A DNA stretch of 64,000 nucleotides, from positions 1-64,000 of the forward strand of contig CADBZW010000005.1 in the NCBI GenBank assembly GCA_902799345.1, in the 5' to 3' direction. Source of the stretch: an uncultured Bacteroidia bacterium (lineage in GTDB: Bacteria > Bacteroidota > Bacteroidia > Bacteroidales > F082). The first letter of the stretch is position 1; each line of letters opens with the position of its first letter. The translations under genes and the position numbers were made by a program. This document shows positions 18,781 through 25,916 of this stretch, in pieces. Below the pieces are notes generated by a model that saw nothing but the letters and a program-made list of their open reading frames with translations, searched no databases and was not told the origin of the DNA.

Positions 18781-19534
18781 TGATCATTTCCTCCATAGAA
18801 TTAAATTTCCAAGATATATCAATAAGATTGCCAGACGACTGGGCAATAAAGCCATTGGCAAGGCTAAGCTGCATAATGGCCTGACGCACCTGCTGCGGGG
18901 TGAGATTGAAGAGCTGCCAGTCCTCGTGATTGCAGACATCGACATCAGACAGGCCAGCAAAATGAAGCTCGTGCATCAGATATAGCACAGTGAAGTCGGC
19001 TATTTGGTAGGGCAAAATCTCGTAGCGACGGTTCATGAAGCCAAAATCGACCAATGTGGCAAACACATAGGAAGCGTTTTTGCGTTGGAGTCCATCAGAC
19101 CAGCTTGCCTGCCCACTCTCACAGATTGATTGAATGAAGCGATGAATGGCGTTGTGAGGGAGCACAATCAAATCTTCGTTTTTTACGGGATTGAGCATGG
19201 TGGTGATGAAATCGTAGAACACAGCGTGTTGACGAGCGCAATAGAGCATCAGCAACTGGCTGAAAGAGGAAAGCATAAGGCCTTTGCCGCGAGCAGCCTT
19301 CAGCCACAACGGAACGCTGGGGTTGTCTTTCATGAAACGCTGGTAGAAGACTACATTAACGATGTCGGTGGCACGTTTCTCGGTGCTGGTGGAGAGATAA
19401 TTGGTTTCAAGCACATAGCGCAACAAGGATTCTTTGGTGGTGTGCTCGTCGAAGATTTCGAGCAACGAAAGCGTTTCGTTGATCATGCCTGTGCCCTTGG
19501 ACAGCTGAGTGGAATACCTTTTAACTCTTTCCAT
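18767..19534 (-). CDS. brxA: BREX protein BrxA (DUF1819)
   Basis: A 255-residue protein at the brxA position of a type 1 BREX operon. The sequence fits the DUF1819/BrxA family: all-helical character, an early FDEHTTKESLLRYVLETN segment and a C-terminal half with VFATLVDFGFMNRRY. Structural work on BrxA has shown an NusB-like helical fold that binds DNA; that is family knowledge, not visible here. It is preceded by a BrxE-like gene with a 3-base gap and overlaps brxB by 14 bases. Confidence 0.82.
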   Translation of the reverse strand: MERVKRYSTQLSKGTGMINETLSLLEIFDEHTTKESLLRYVLETNYLSTSTEKRATDIVNVVFYQRFMKDNPSVPLWLKAARGKGLMLSSFSQLLMLYCARQHAVFYDFITTMLNPVKNEDLIVLPHNAIHRFIQSICESGQASWSDGLQRKNASYVFATLVDFGFMNRRYEILPYQIADFTVLYLMHELHFAGLSDVDVCNHEDWQLFNLTPQQVRQAIMQLSLANGFIAQSSGNLIDISWKFNSMEEMINGIL

Positions 19535-19537
19535 AGG

Positions 19538-20014
19538 TCAACTGAAATAGGGATAACAATATGAGTGGTTCTCGAAAGCAGCCTTGTAATAAACCGCGAC
19601 GACACGCAGAAGCAGCTCCATGTCATTATCTTTGATGGCACCCACATTGACCGGGGAAAGGCTGTTGTCGCAAGCGACAGTGGCCCATGACGAAATGAAA
19701 GCTTCGGGGTCGGCCACAAGTGATTTCATTGTGTGTTCGGGATGGTTTTTGAGATAGTTCAACATTTTCTCTTCAAATTGCACTGGCATATTGAAGAGAA
19801 AATACTGGCCAGCGGGGATATACTCACGGTGTAGCGTCCTCATCTGTTCCAGAATAAGGTTGTAATATGCCAAACGGCCAGTTTTCGGGAAGATGTATTC
19901 AAGCAAAGTCGAAGCGTCGTTTGACTCAATGGATTTCCACTGGTTGGCATTGCAGCCTTGGAAATAAACAGCGATTCGTAGCTTGATGATATTCAGTAGG
20001 ATATTGTCGTTCAC
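19538..20014 (-). CDS. BrxE-like small BREX-associated protein
   Basis: A 158-residue first gene of the BREX operon. Family resemblance to BrxE rests on an N-terminal LRIAVYFQG segment, a central FPKTGRLAYYNLILEQMRTL block, then HREYIPAGQYFLFNMPVQFEEKML. This corresponds to the FP+T...A...HD.....G..HLFRLP.E pattern I associate with BrxE proteins. BrxE was named in type 6 BREX; here it heads a type 1-like operon. Three bases separate it from brxA, so it is co-transcribed. Function unknown. It could instead be an unrelated small regulator. Confidence 0.55.
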   Translation of the reverse strand: MNDNILLNIIKLRIAVYFQGCNANQWKSIESNDASTLLEYIFPKTGRLAYYNLILEQMRTLHREYIPAGQYFLFNMPVQFEEKMLNYLKNHPEHTMKSLVADPEAFISSWATVACDNSLSPVNVGAIKDNDMELLLRVVAVYYKAAFENHSYCYPYFS

Positions 20015-20048
20015 GGGTATCTTGAATTGCGTTAGTGTATAGTGGGTG

Positions 20049-20056
20049 CAAATTTA
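20049..20056 (-). promoter_or_regulatory. Candidate -7 element for the BREX operon
   Basis: Read on the minus strand this is TAAATTTG, a match to TAnnTTTG, ending about 35 bases before the first BREX start codon. No clear TTG was found at -33 spacing. It would drive all seven BREX genes, since no gap inside the operon is large enough for another obvious promoter. Confidence 0.45.
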
Positions 20057-20184
20057 TGTAAAAAATGGTGAATTTAGAGGGGTATTTTTATAAATAGGTG
20101 TAAATGAGTCCCGACAATGATGCAAATGCATACCAGGCCCTTCTTTCCACCAAGAAAAAACTCAAATCGCCCTTCATTTTCCTC

Positions 20185-20214
20185 TTGCAAATATCAAAAA
20201 TATTTCTATCTTTG
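20185..20214 (+). promoter_or_regulatory. Strong Bacteroidota-type promoter for the phage-like cassette
   Basis: TTG at 20185-20187 and TATCTTTG at 20207-20214, separated by 19 bases, match the full TTG-N19-TAnnTTTG consensus. It is divergent from the BREX operon and about 390 bases upstream of the sigma-like gene. The transcript therefore has a long leader that contains short ORFs. Confidence 0.65.
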
Positions 20215-20264
20215 CACTTGTCGCCCAACCTAAGGCAACACAAGTCAATACTAATTCTAATAAT

Positions 20265-20451
20265 ATGACACACAGCGATTTCCGATATATAGCAAGAAAA
20301 AATTTGAGACAACGGCACCGAAATTTGGAAAAAGTGGGATAAGATACTGTTGAAAGGCACGGAGTGCCCTGAAATTGAGGTTCTGTTTTGCGACAGCGGG
20401 AATGAAGAATGTGAGTTCTTGGTTTCCGCTGTTGTTTTTACGAAAATATGA
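20265..20451 (+). other. Short leader ORF in two frames (possible frameshifted small gene)
   Basis: An ATG at 20265 opens 25 codons (MTHSDFRYIARKNL...) that stop at 20340-20342. A second, protein-like frame begins after a stop at 20305-20307 and runs DNGTEIWKKWDKILLKG to a TGA at 20449-20451. Skipping one base near the A-run and TTTG at about 20296-20307 would join them into about 61 residues. It could be a decayed gene, a sequence error at a homopolymer, or recoding. It lies directly downstream of the strong promoter. Product unrecognised. Confidence 0.3.
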
Positions 20452-20487
20452 AATAAAGGAGAAAAAAATGCGTCGGCACCCAAAAAA

Positions 20488-20601
20488 ATGAAAAAAGTAG
20501 GATTAAATACAAGTGAAGGCCCTGATGAAGTGGTATGGCTGACACTAAGTCGGGACCGGAAACGAAACCAACACTATTATTCACTTTTAAAAATCCAATA
20601 A
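20488..20601 (+). CDS. Small 37-residue ORF abutting the sigma-like gene
   Basis: The frame starts MKKVGLNTSEGPDEVVW and its TAA is immediately followed by the ATG of the next gene (TAAATG), a coupling arrangement. A good ribosome-binding site (AGGAG at 20456-20460) instead serves an upstream ATG at 20468. That gives only seven codons (MRRHPKK) before a TGA that overlaps the ATG at 20488. The overlap lies on a run of seven A residues, so a -1 slip would fuse the two. It may be a leader peptide, a coupling ORF or a frameshifted gene; no family recognised. Confidence 0.35.
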   Translation: MKKVGLNTSEGPDEVVWLTLSRDRKRNQHYYSLLKIQ

Positions 20602-21195
20602 ATGAAAAAAGTCCAATTATCATTAGAGGAGTGGCAACGCCTCGCAAAGGTCACTCCAGAAGAAAGGGAAAGCGCCTTGAAACTACTCAGGCGGTGGGTG
20701 AGTTGGCAGATCATCTATCGCGGTTTCAGCCTCGATTACGGGCCTTTCTCTCGTGCTGCCCTGGGCGGCGACGCCGACGACATCATTAGCAACGAGTGCG
20801 AAGAGGCCCTCTTCTGCGGCGAATGGCACTGGAAACCATCGTGCAAATTAAGCACACAGCTGATCAACATTGCCAAGTCGAAGATGGGTCACATCATCGA
20901 AGACTACTACGAACGCGGTCAGCCTGAACACACACTAACCAGCGACCAAAGTTTCCGTGAGGAGATGGAGACCAACCTTGCACTCGCCGATCAATGGAAG
21001 TTTGAAGCCAACATGCGCGACATGGGCTACGAAATCGCCCGTAAGGCGGTGAAAGGCCATCCCGACTTGGAAGCCTACCTCGACGCCATGTACAAGCTCG
21101 ATAACTATTACGGCATCGCCAGTCTTCTCAACACTGACGTGAAAACGGTTTTGAAACTCGAAAAGAAGCTGCTCAACCTGCTCGCGAAGGTGTAA
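20602..21195 (+). CDS. Sigma-70-like regulatory protein of the phage-like cassette
   Basis: A 197-residue protein resembling small sigma factors by layout. A segment GGDADDIISNECEEAL, then WKPSCKLSTQLINIAKSKMGHII, corresponds to the region-2 pattern of an acidic entry helix followed by W-x-P...WL-x-x-IA. The last 50 residues (AYLDAMYKLDNYYGIASLLN, then TDVKTVLKLEKKLLNLL) look like a region-4 helix-turn-helix. Weak conservation leaves room for another DNA-binding protein. It is the first sizeable gene of the cassette and is followed by a terminator-like hairpin, so it may act as the switch for the lysis genes downstream. Confidence 0.45.
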   Translation: MKKVQLSLEEWQRLAKVTPEERESALKLLRRWVSWQIIYRGFSLDYGPFSRAALGGDADDIISNECEEALFCGEWHWKPSCKLSTQLINIAKSKMGHIIEDYYERGQPEHTLTSDQSFREEMETNLALADQWKFEANMRDMGYEIARKAVKGHPDLEAYLDAMYKLDNYYGIASLLNTDVKTVLKLEKKLLNLLAKV

Positions 21196-21204
21196 ACATG
21201 CATC

Positions 21205-21236
21205 AGGGCCCGCAAGGGCGACAACCAGCGGGCCCT
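21205..21236 (+). terminator. GC-rich hairpin after the sigma-like gene
   Basis: AGGGCCCGC (21205-21213) pairs perfectly with GCGGGCCCT (21228-21236), followed by TTTATTTC. The hairpin begins ten bases after the stop codon. The broken T-run suggests a partial terminator or attenuator that allows read-through into the small ORFs. Confidence 0.55.
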
Positions 21237-21280
21237 TTATTTCATAGAATCATGGTAAAACCAAAAGAGTAAACAGTATT

Positions 21281-21460
21281 ATGACAAAGAAAGTAAACCT
21301 CATTGAAAGGATTGATACTATCAGGGCTAACTCGGTCTCTGACAAACAGTATGAGCAGACCTGGGGTAGAAGCCTGGATAGTAAGGTGAAACAATCGATG
21401 GATCGGTGGGACGCGTTGCTCGCCGCAGCCAAGGAAGCCATCGTCAGTAAGAACAACTAA
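21281..21460 (+). CDS. Small hypothetical protein, 59 residues
   Basis: A complete short ORF, start MTKKVNLIERIDTIRANSVS and end KEAIVSKNN. It is charged, helical and soluble, with no signal peptide or membrane segment. It lies between the sigma-like gene and the endolysin on the same strand, and the codon pattern looks natural. Product unknown. Confidence 0.5.
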   Translation: MTKKVNLIERIDTIRANSVSDKQYEQTWGRSLDSKVKQSMDRWDALLAAAKEAIVSKNN

Positions 21461-21559
21461 GGCAGGGCCGCCACGGATTGAGAAAGGAGAGAAAGGCATC
21501 CGAAAAGGCCTAAAAGAGAACCAACAAAAACACGTTTAACCACTAAAAACAGACAAAAC

Positions 21560-21631
21560 ATGGGAGAAATTAGATTGACTAAAGCCAACAACGGCAATAA
21601 GAAAAACACCGACCGCAAGCAAAGCGGCTGA
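21560..21631 (+). CDS. Very small hypothetical protein, 23 residues
   Basis: The ORF reads MGEIRLTKANNGNKKN and ends in KQSG. It is hydrophilic and Asn/Lys-rich. A terminator-like hairpin starts 29 bases after its stop. It could be a genuine micro-protein of the cassette or a leader peptide for the endolysin. Evidence is limited to start, stop, position and amino-acid content. Confidence 0.3.
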   Translation: MGEIRLTKANNGNKKNTDRKQSG

Positions 21632-21660
21632 CAAAACACGACATAGTACCATCCGAAATG

Positions 21661-21694
21661 AGGGCTCGCCGAATACTCTGGTGGGCCCTTTTTA
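21661..21694 (+). terminator. Hairpin with T-run before the endolysin
   Basis: AGGGCTCGCC (21661-21670) pairs imperfectly with GGTGGGCCCT (21680-21689) and is followed by TTTTTT. It has the same AGGGC.../...GGGCCCT core as the hairpin at 21205. It may act as an attenuator in front of the endolysin gene. Confidence 0.45.
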
Positions 21695-21714
21695 TAACCA
21701 AAAACCCAACATAT

Positions 21715-22146
21715 ATGAAACACTTTACCGACACGGAGCTGCGCTGCAAGTGTTGCGGCCGGCTCCCTCCCGAAGCCAAAGCAAACGCCGAAGCCTTGGT
21801 CGACAACGTCCTCGACCCTGCCCGCGAGCTTTTGGGCAAACCCATCCACGTCAACAGCGGCTTCCGCTGCCCTGTGCACAACGCCGCCGTGGGTGGCGTC
21901 GCCAAAAGCCAACACACCCTCGGCGAGGCCGCCGACATCACCACAGGCTCGCCTGCCGAAAACCTCAAGCTGGCCCGCCTCATCGCCAAACGAGGCCAAT
22001 ACGACCAGATGATTCTCTATGTCACAACCGGCTCGATGGAGCCTCAGTTCATCCACGTCTCATGGAAGCGCAACGGCGACAACCGCCACCGCATCCTGAA
22101 GCATGTGATCGGCACCTCAGGCTACTCAACCGTTACAAGTCTCTAA
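21715..22146 (+). CDS. Peptidase M15-type endolysin (D-Ala-D-Ala carboxypeptidase family)
   Basis: A 143-residue zinc peptidase. The M15_3 signature is complete: SGFRCPVHN (about residues 48-56), the zinc-binding SQHTLGEAADI (H-x6-D) and FIHVSW with the second zinc histidine near the C-terminus. A Cys pair (CKCCG) lies near the N-terminus. No signal peptide is visible, so release would need a holin or membrane lesion, as for phage endolysins. The start at 21715 (MKHFTDTELRCKCCG) is chosen over an in-frame upstream start at 21658 because family members begin this way and the extension overlaps the hairpin. It is followed by membrane and spanin-like genes, a lysis-cassette order. Confidence 0.85.
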   Translation: MKHFTDTELRCKCCGRLPPEAKANAEALVDNVLDPARELLGKPIHVNSGFRCPVHNAAVGGVAKSQHTLGEAADITTGSPAENLKLARLIAKRGQYDQMILYVTTGSMEPQFIHVSWKRNGDNRHRILKHVIGTSGYSTVTSL

Positions 22147-22171
22147 CCATCAAGAACCAAAAACTCCAATT

Positions 22172-22621
22172 ATGAACACCATCGACCTTACCGCCATCAT
22201 CCTGTCGCTGATTGGAATGGCCAGCGGCTGGCTCAACTGGTACCTCGACCGCCGCAAGCACCGACAAGAAGTGAAGAACCTGGAGGCCCAAGCCAAAACC
22301 ATCGAAGCTGAGACCCGCCAGAAGTACATGGACCTCGCCAAGATGTATGTGGACGAGTACACCAAAAACATCGTCAAGCCTTTGGAAGGCCGCGTCTACG
22401 AACTCACCAAAGAAGTAAAAGACCTGAAAAATGAACTGGAATGTGTCAAAAAACTGGCTTGCTATTCTACTGGCTGCCACTCTCGCGTCAGCATGCTCGG
22501 CACAGAGAAGCCTGAAGCATGCGGTCAGAAGCCAAAGCCGTCCTCGACACCCTCAAGGAAACCACCACCATCACCCTGCGCGAGTCGGAAACCGGCGACA
22601 CCCTCCGTGTCACCACGGTGA
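22172..22621 (+). CDS. Membrane-anchored coiled-coil protein, holin-like candidate
   Basis: A 149-residue protein: an N-terminal membrane segment (IDLTAIILSLIGMASGWL), a basic DRRKHRQ stretch, then a long coiled coil (about residues 35-92) ending in a CYSTGCHSR Cys pair. This layout is common in small genes next to endolysins in Bacteroidales prophages, where they are usually unnamed or called holin-like. The C-terminal part after about residue 110 (PSSTPSRKPPPSP) resembles out-of-frame translation of the overlapping next gene. The true coding region overlaps the spanin-like lipoprotein from 22431 onward. Confidence 0.6.
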   Translation: MNTIDLTAIILSLIGMASGWLNWYLDRRKHRQEVKNLEAQAKTIEAETRQKYMDLAKMYVDEYTKNIVKPLEGRVYELTKEVKDLKNELECVKKLACYSTGCHSRVSMLGTEKPEACGQKPKPSSTPSRKPPPSPCASRKPATPSVSPR

Positions 22622-22851
22622 CCGACCGCATCCGGGCCTCCACCCGCGACCGATACCACGACGTCAAGGAGAAAGTCATCGTCCGCACCGACACGGTCTA
22701 TGTCGAGAAACAAGCCCAAAACACCGTGGCAGTCGCAGGATCCTCTACCGAGATCACCCCCGATGGCATCATCCGCCCCCGCGGCGTCATCCTCAAATGG
22801 GTTTTCTTCATCCTATTGGCAGTCATCGCGCTGCTTATCATTAAAAAGTAA
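22431..22851 (+). CDS. Spanin-like lipoprotein in two frames (apparent +1 frameshift)
   Basis: Frame one from 22431 encodes a lipoprotein signal (NWLAILLAATLASACSAQRS, lipobox LASAC) but becomes His/Pro/Arg-rich nonsense after about 30 residues. From 22519 the next frame encodes a 110-residue protein, RSEAKAVLDTLKETTT onward, through a periplasmic region with VRTDTVYVEK, to a C-terminal membrane anchor (ILKWVFFILLAVIALLIIKK). The frames meet at an equivalent A-V/M-R-S position. Joined, they give about 140 residues with an outer-membrane lipid anchor and inner-membrane tail, the architecture of a unimolecular spanin. A sequence error, decay, or a real frameshift are all possible. If two separate genes, the second starts at the ATG at 22519. 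Confidence 0.6.
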
Positions 22852-22891
22852 TTCAAAATCAAACTGCAGTATTATTAGCTTCTTAGCTGTA

Positions 22892-22958
22892 AGCCATCAG
22901 CCGTCAGCTATCAGCTTGGTAGAACCATGGCTGACTGCTGATGGCTGACTGCTGACGG
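22892..22958. repeat. Overlapping inverted repeats of CTGA/TCAG type
   Basis: AGCCATCAGC (22892-22901) is inverted at 22937-22946, and CCGTCAGC (22901-22908) at 22951-22958. The two pairings cross, so only one hairpin can form at a time. The element fills the 180-base spacer before the DUF6266-like gene. It resembles short palindromic repeats dispersed in intergenic spacers of Bacteroidota. Confidence 0.5.
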
Positions 22959-23032
22959 CCAAATTCTCCTGCATTTTATGTAAACTAATTCTACTTATCT
23001 ACTTAATTATTAACCTTAAAAAACCAAAAATC

Positions 23033-23929
23033 ATGGGAAAAGCTAAAGGAATGTTGTCCGACATTCACGGTCAAGTCGGACGACTGATTGTGGTTCACCG
23101 CAAGAATTGTGACCATCCGATCGTTTACGAGGCACCCGATGTGCCAAAAGTTGCCCAGCGCACCGAAAACCAAGCCGCCATGCGCATGCTCTTCAGCAAC
23201 ATGGGGGCCATCTACAGCCAACTCAAGCCCTATTTGGCCAACGCTTTCGAAGGCAATGGCAAGATGAATGCCTACAACGCCTTCGTCCAGGCCAACAGCA
23301 AGCTCTGCAAGGTGTACATCACCAAAGACATCCGCTTGAACGGGGGATGTGTGTTGGCTCCCTATCTCATCTCACGCGGCAAGATGTCTTCGATTCTCTA
23401 CACCAAGAACAGAGGCGACATGCTGGTGACCGACATCAACCTCGGCGGCCTCGTCATCAACGACAACACCACTGTGGCTGAGTTGAGCGCTGCCGTCATC
23501 AGCTGCAACGACAATTGGGAGGAGGGCGACCAGCTTTCGTTCATCCACGGCGTGCAAACGCATGATCCCGTCACGGGCGTGCCTCGCGCCAAGATGAACG
23601 GCAGCAAGGTGGTGCTCAGCCTCACCGACGACACGCCCTTGATGGTGGTGGTGAACGCCATCGGTTTCAGCACCGTGGGCGGCTTCCTGGGCATGAGCCA
23701 GCCCATCACCGAAAGCGCCGCGGCCTGGGTTCACAGCCGCGACAAGGACGGCGACGTCACCGTCAGCACCCAGTACCTCTTTGTCGACCCCGCCGTCTAC
23801 GCCAGCTACCAAGGCCAAGACGCCCTCAACGCCAGCATCAACAGCTACGGCGGCTCGAGCAAGGGTTCTGCGTTCCTCTCGCCCAAGTCCAACCCGCAGC
23901 ACAACGCCACCGACGCCGTCGGTGATTGA
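23033..23929 (+). CDS. DUF6266-like protein, last gene of the phage-like cassette
   Basis: A 298-residue protein starting MGKAKGMLSDIHGQVGRLIV. A Gly-rich opening with G-x-V-G followed by a basic strand, then T/Q-rich NQAAMRMLFSNMGAIYSQLK, is the pattern I associate with DUF6266 proteins, which are common in Bacteroidota and often lie near phage-like genes. The rest is beta-rich (INLGGLVINDNTTVAELSAA) with a Ser/Gly/Asn-rich tail (INSYGGSSKGSAFLSPKSNP). There is no signal peptide or membrane segment. A small structural or carrier role is possible but not shown. A strong terminator follows. Confidence 0.45.
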   Translation: MGKAKGMLSDIHGQVGRLIVVHRKNCDHPIVYEAPDVPKVAQRTENQAAMRMLFSNMGAIYSQLKPYLANAFEGNGKMNAYNAFVQANSKLCKVYITKDIRLNGGCVLAPYLISRGKMSSILYTKNRGDMLVTDINLGGLVINDNTTVAELSAAVISCNDNWEEGDQLSFIHGVQTHDPVTGVPRAKMNGSKVVLSLTDDTPLMVVVNAIGFSTVGGFLGMSQPITESAAAWVHSRDKDGDVTVSTQYLFVDPAVYASYQGQDALNASINSYGGSSKGSAFLSPKSNPQHNATDAVGD

Positions 23930-23935
23930 TTGTTC

Positions 23936-23963
23936 GTAGAGACGGCGTGTTCACCGTCTCTAC
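23936..23963. repeat. GTAGAGAC palindromic repeat, copy 1
   Basis: GTAGAGACGG (23936-23945) and CCGTCTCTAC (23954-23963) are perfect inverted arms with an 8-base loop. The repeat begins seven bases after the stop of the DUF6266-like gene. Two more complete copies lie at 25917-25996 and a lone left arm at 24018-24025. Confidence 0.6.
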
Positions 23964-23977
23964 TCTACCACAACGAC

Positions 23978-24017
23978 AATGGCCGCCCCAACCCAGTGTT
24001 GAGGCGGCCATTTTTTT
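23978..24017 (+). terminator. Rho-independent terminator of the phage-like cassette
   Basis: AATGGCCGCC (23978-23987) pairs with GGCGGCCATT (24003-24012), followed by a run of seven T residues (24011-24017). It ends plus-strand transcription before the convergent acyl-CoA synthetase gene. Confidence 0.8.
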
Positions 24018-24032
24018 GTAGAGACAGTGCTT

Positions 24033-25802
24033 TTATTCAAACATCTTCTCAATCACGTCCTTGTACTTGGCCGTGATGATTTTGCGCTTGGCCTTGAGCG
24101 TAGGCGTGAGCAAGCCGTTGGCGATGCTCCACTCGTCGGCGAGCAACACCTGTTTCTTGATCTTCTCGGTCTCGCCCAAGCCCTTGTTCAGCTCGTTGAC
24201 TTCCTTGGCGTAGAGCTTCAGCACCTCGGGGTTCTTGATCATCTCCTCGATGGTGGTGTAAGGGATCTTGTTCTCGTTGCACCAAGCCTTCAGCTCGGTG
24301 AAGTTCGGGATGATGAGGGCACCGGCAAACTTCTGGTTCTCGCCCACCACCAAAATCTGCTCGATCAGTTTGGAGGAGCTGAACTTGGCTTCGATGACGT
24401 CAGGGTTGATGTATTTGCCGCCCGAGGTCTTGAAGAGGCTCTTGATGCGGCCCGTGATGCGCAGGCGGTTGTATTGGTCAATCTCGCCCATGTCGCCCGT
24501 GTGGAACCAACCCTCTTCGTCGATGACTTCCTTGGTCAGCTCGGGGTGCTTGTAGTAACCCATCATCACGTTGTGGCCACGGCAGCAGATCTCACCGTTT
24601 TCCGCAATCTTCACCTCGGTGCCAGGCAGCGGCTGTCCCACGTAGCCCACTTCGCGGCCATGCGGGTTACGGTTGCTGACGGCGATAACGGGCGAGGTCT
24701 CGGTGAGGCCATAGCCTTCAAACACCGGCATCTTGATGGCGGAGAAGAAACCTGCGATCTTCTGCGAGATGGCGGCGGCACCCGACACGATGATGTCGAA
24801 GTTCTCGGCACCGATGTTCTCCCTGATCTTGGAATAGACCAGCTTGTCGGCGATGGCCAGTTTCTTGTCATAGAACCAGTTGCGGCTAACGGCGTCGATC
24901 TTATAGCGCTCGCCCAAACGCACGGCCCAGAAGAAGATGCGCTTCTTGATGCCTTTCTGTTTATTACCTGATTGGATGATGGCGTCGTAGAAGCGTTCCA
25001 ACACTCGAGGCACAGCACACATCATCGTGGGATGGATGGCACGCATGTCGCTGGCAATGGTACCCAGGCTCTCGGCATAGTAAATTGACATGCCACGATA
25101 TTGGTAGCAGTAGTTCAGCGCGCGCTCGTAGGCATGGCACACAGGCAGGAAGCTGAAGGCCTTGTTGGAACCGTCGCTGATGGTATAATGGAAGTTCGGG
25201 AACTGGTTCATCAGGTTGTGGTGCGACAGCATGACGCCTTTGGGCGTGCCCGTCGTGCCTGAGGTATAGATGATGGTAGCGCACTCCATCTCGTCGACAG
25301 CGGCCTTGCGGGCGGCCAGCTCTTCGGCATGGGGATGTTCCTTGCCGAGTTGCAGCAGTTGGTCGAAATAAGGATATTGCTCACGGTCGACCATGGTGTA
25401 GACCAGCTTCACGTTGGGCGCATCAGGCAGGATGTTGGTCACCTTGTTCATTACGGAGAGTCCGTCGATGATGACCATTTTGGCGTCGCAGTCAGCCAAG
25501 ATATAGCGGTAGTCCTCTTCGCTGATGGTGGGATACACCGGCACGGTGACGCCTCCGACCTGGCTGATGGCCATGTCGAGCATGTTCCATTCGGGACGGT
25601 TGGTCAGAATCATGGCCACCTTGTCGCCTTTCTCGATGCCCAGTTCGATGAGGGCGTAACTCAAGATATCGGAATGTTCCTTATAGGAAACAGAACTATA
25701 ATTCACCCATTGCCCATTCTTTTTGCCAGCGAGGGCCACCTGCTGGTTGGGGTACTTCTCCACATAGTTGTCGAGAAGGTCGAAGACTCTTTTAATTTCC
25801 AT
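24033..25802 (-). CDS. Long-chain fatty-acid--CoA ligase (AMP-binding superfamily)
   Basis: A 589-residue adenylate-forming enzyme that activates fatty acids to acyl-AMP and then acyl-CoA. Visible motifs in order: the nucleotide loop IIYTSGTTGTPKGVMLSHHN (about residues 180-200), FEGYGLTETSPV, GWFHTGDMGEID and GRIKSLFKTSGGKYINP. The last matches the long-chain/FadD15-like branch in Bacteroidota. No signal peptide is visible, so it is cytoplasmic or peripherally membrane-bound. It is a lone gene, unrelated in function to its neighbours, and probably part of the ordinary chromosome. The exact chain-length preference cannot be read. Confidence 0.9.
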   Translation of the reverse strand: MEIKRVFDLLDNYVEKYPNQQVALAGKKNGQWVNYSSVSYKEHSDILSYALIELGIEKGDKVAMILTNRPEWNMLDMAISQVGGVTVPVYPTISEEDYRYILADCDAKMVIIDGLSVMNKVTNILPDAPNVKLVYTMVDREQYPYFDQLLQLGKEHPHAEELAARKAAVDEMECATIIYTSGTTGTPKGVMLSHHNLMNQFPNFHYTISDGSNKAFSFLPVCHAYERALNYCYQYRGMSIYYAESLGTIASDMRAIHPTMMCAVPRVLERFYDAIIQSGNKQKGIKKRIFFWAVRLGERYKIDAVSRNWFYDKKLAIADKLVYSKIRENIGAENFDIIVSGAAAISQKIAGFFSAIKMPVFEGYGLTETSPVIAVSNRNPHGREVGYVGQPLPGTEVKIAENGEICCRGHNVMMGYYKHPELTKEVIDEEGWFHTGDMGEIDQYNRLRITGRIKSLFKTSGGKYINPDVIEAKFSSSKLIEQILVVGENQKFAGALIIPNFTELKAWCNENKIPYTTIEEMIKNPEVLKLYAKEVNELNKGLGETEKIKKQVLLADEWSIANGLLTPTLKAKRKIITAKYKDVIEKMFE

Positions 25803-25831
25803 TTTTAATTATACTCGTTTCAATGAAATGG

Positions 25832-25839
25832 CAAAGATA
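25832..25839 (-). promoter_or_regulatory. Candidate -7 element for the acyl-CoA ligase gene
   Basis: On the minus strand this is TATCTTTG, a perfect TAnnTTTG match, 30 bases before the start codon. No TTG at the usual -33 spacing was found. Confidence 0.5.
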
Positions 25840-25916
25840 GGAAAAATCCATATATATTCTCTTTTTTCAAAGAAATATGCCTTTTTTTTCAATTTATACG
25901 GATTCATATAATGCAT

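Noticed and set aside
20265..23929. Intact prophage
   Set aside because: No integrase, terminase, portal, capsid or tail genes lie here or next to it; only regulatory and lysis-type genes are present.
24027..24971. 314-codon plus-strand frame opposite the acyl-CoA ligase
   Set aside because: The minus strand carries all adenylate-forming motifs; the plus frame has none.
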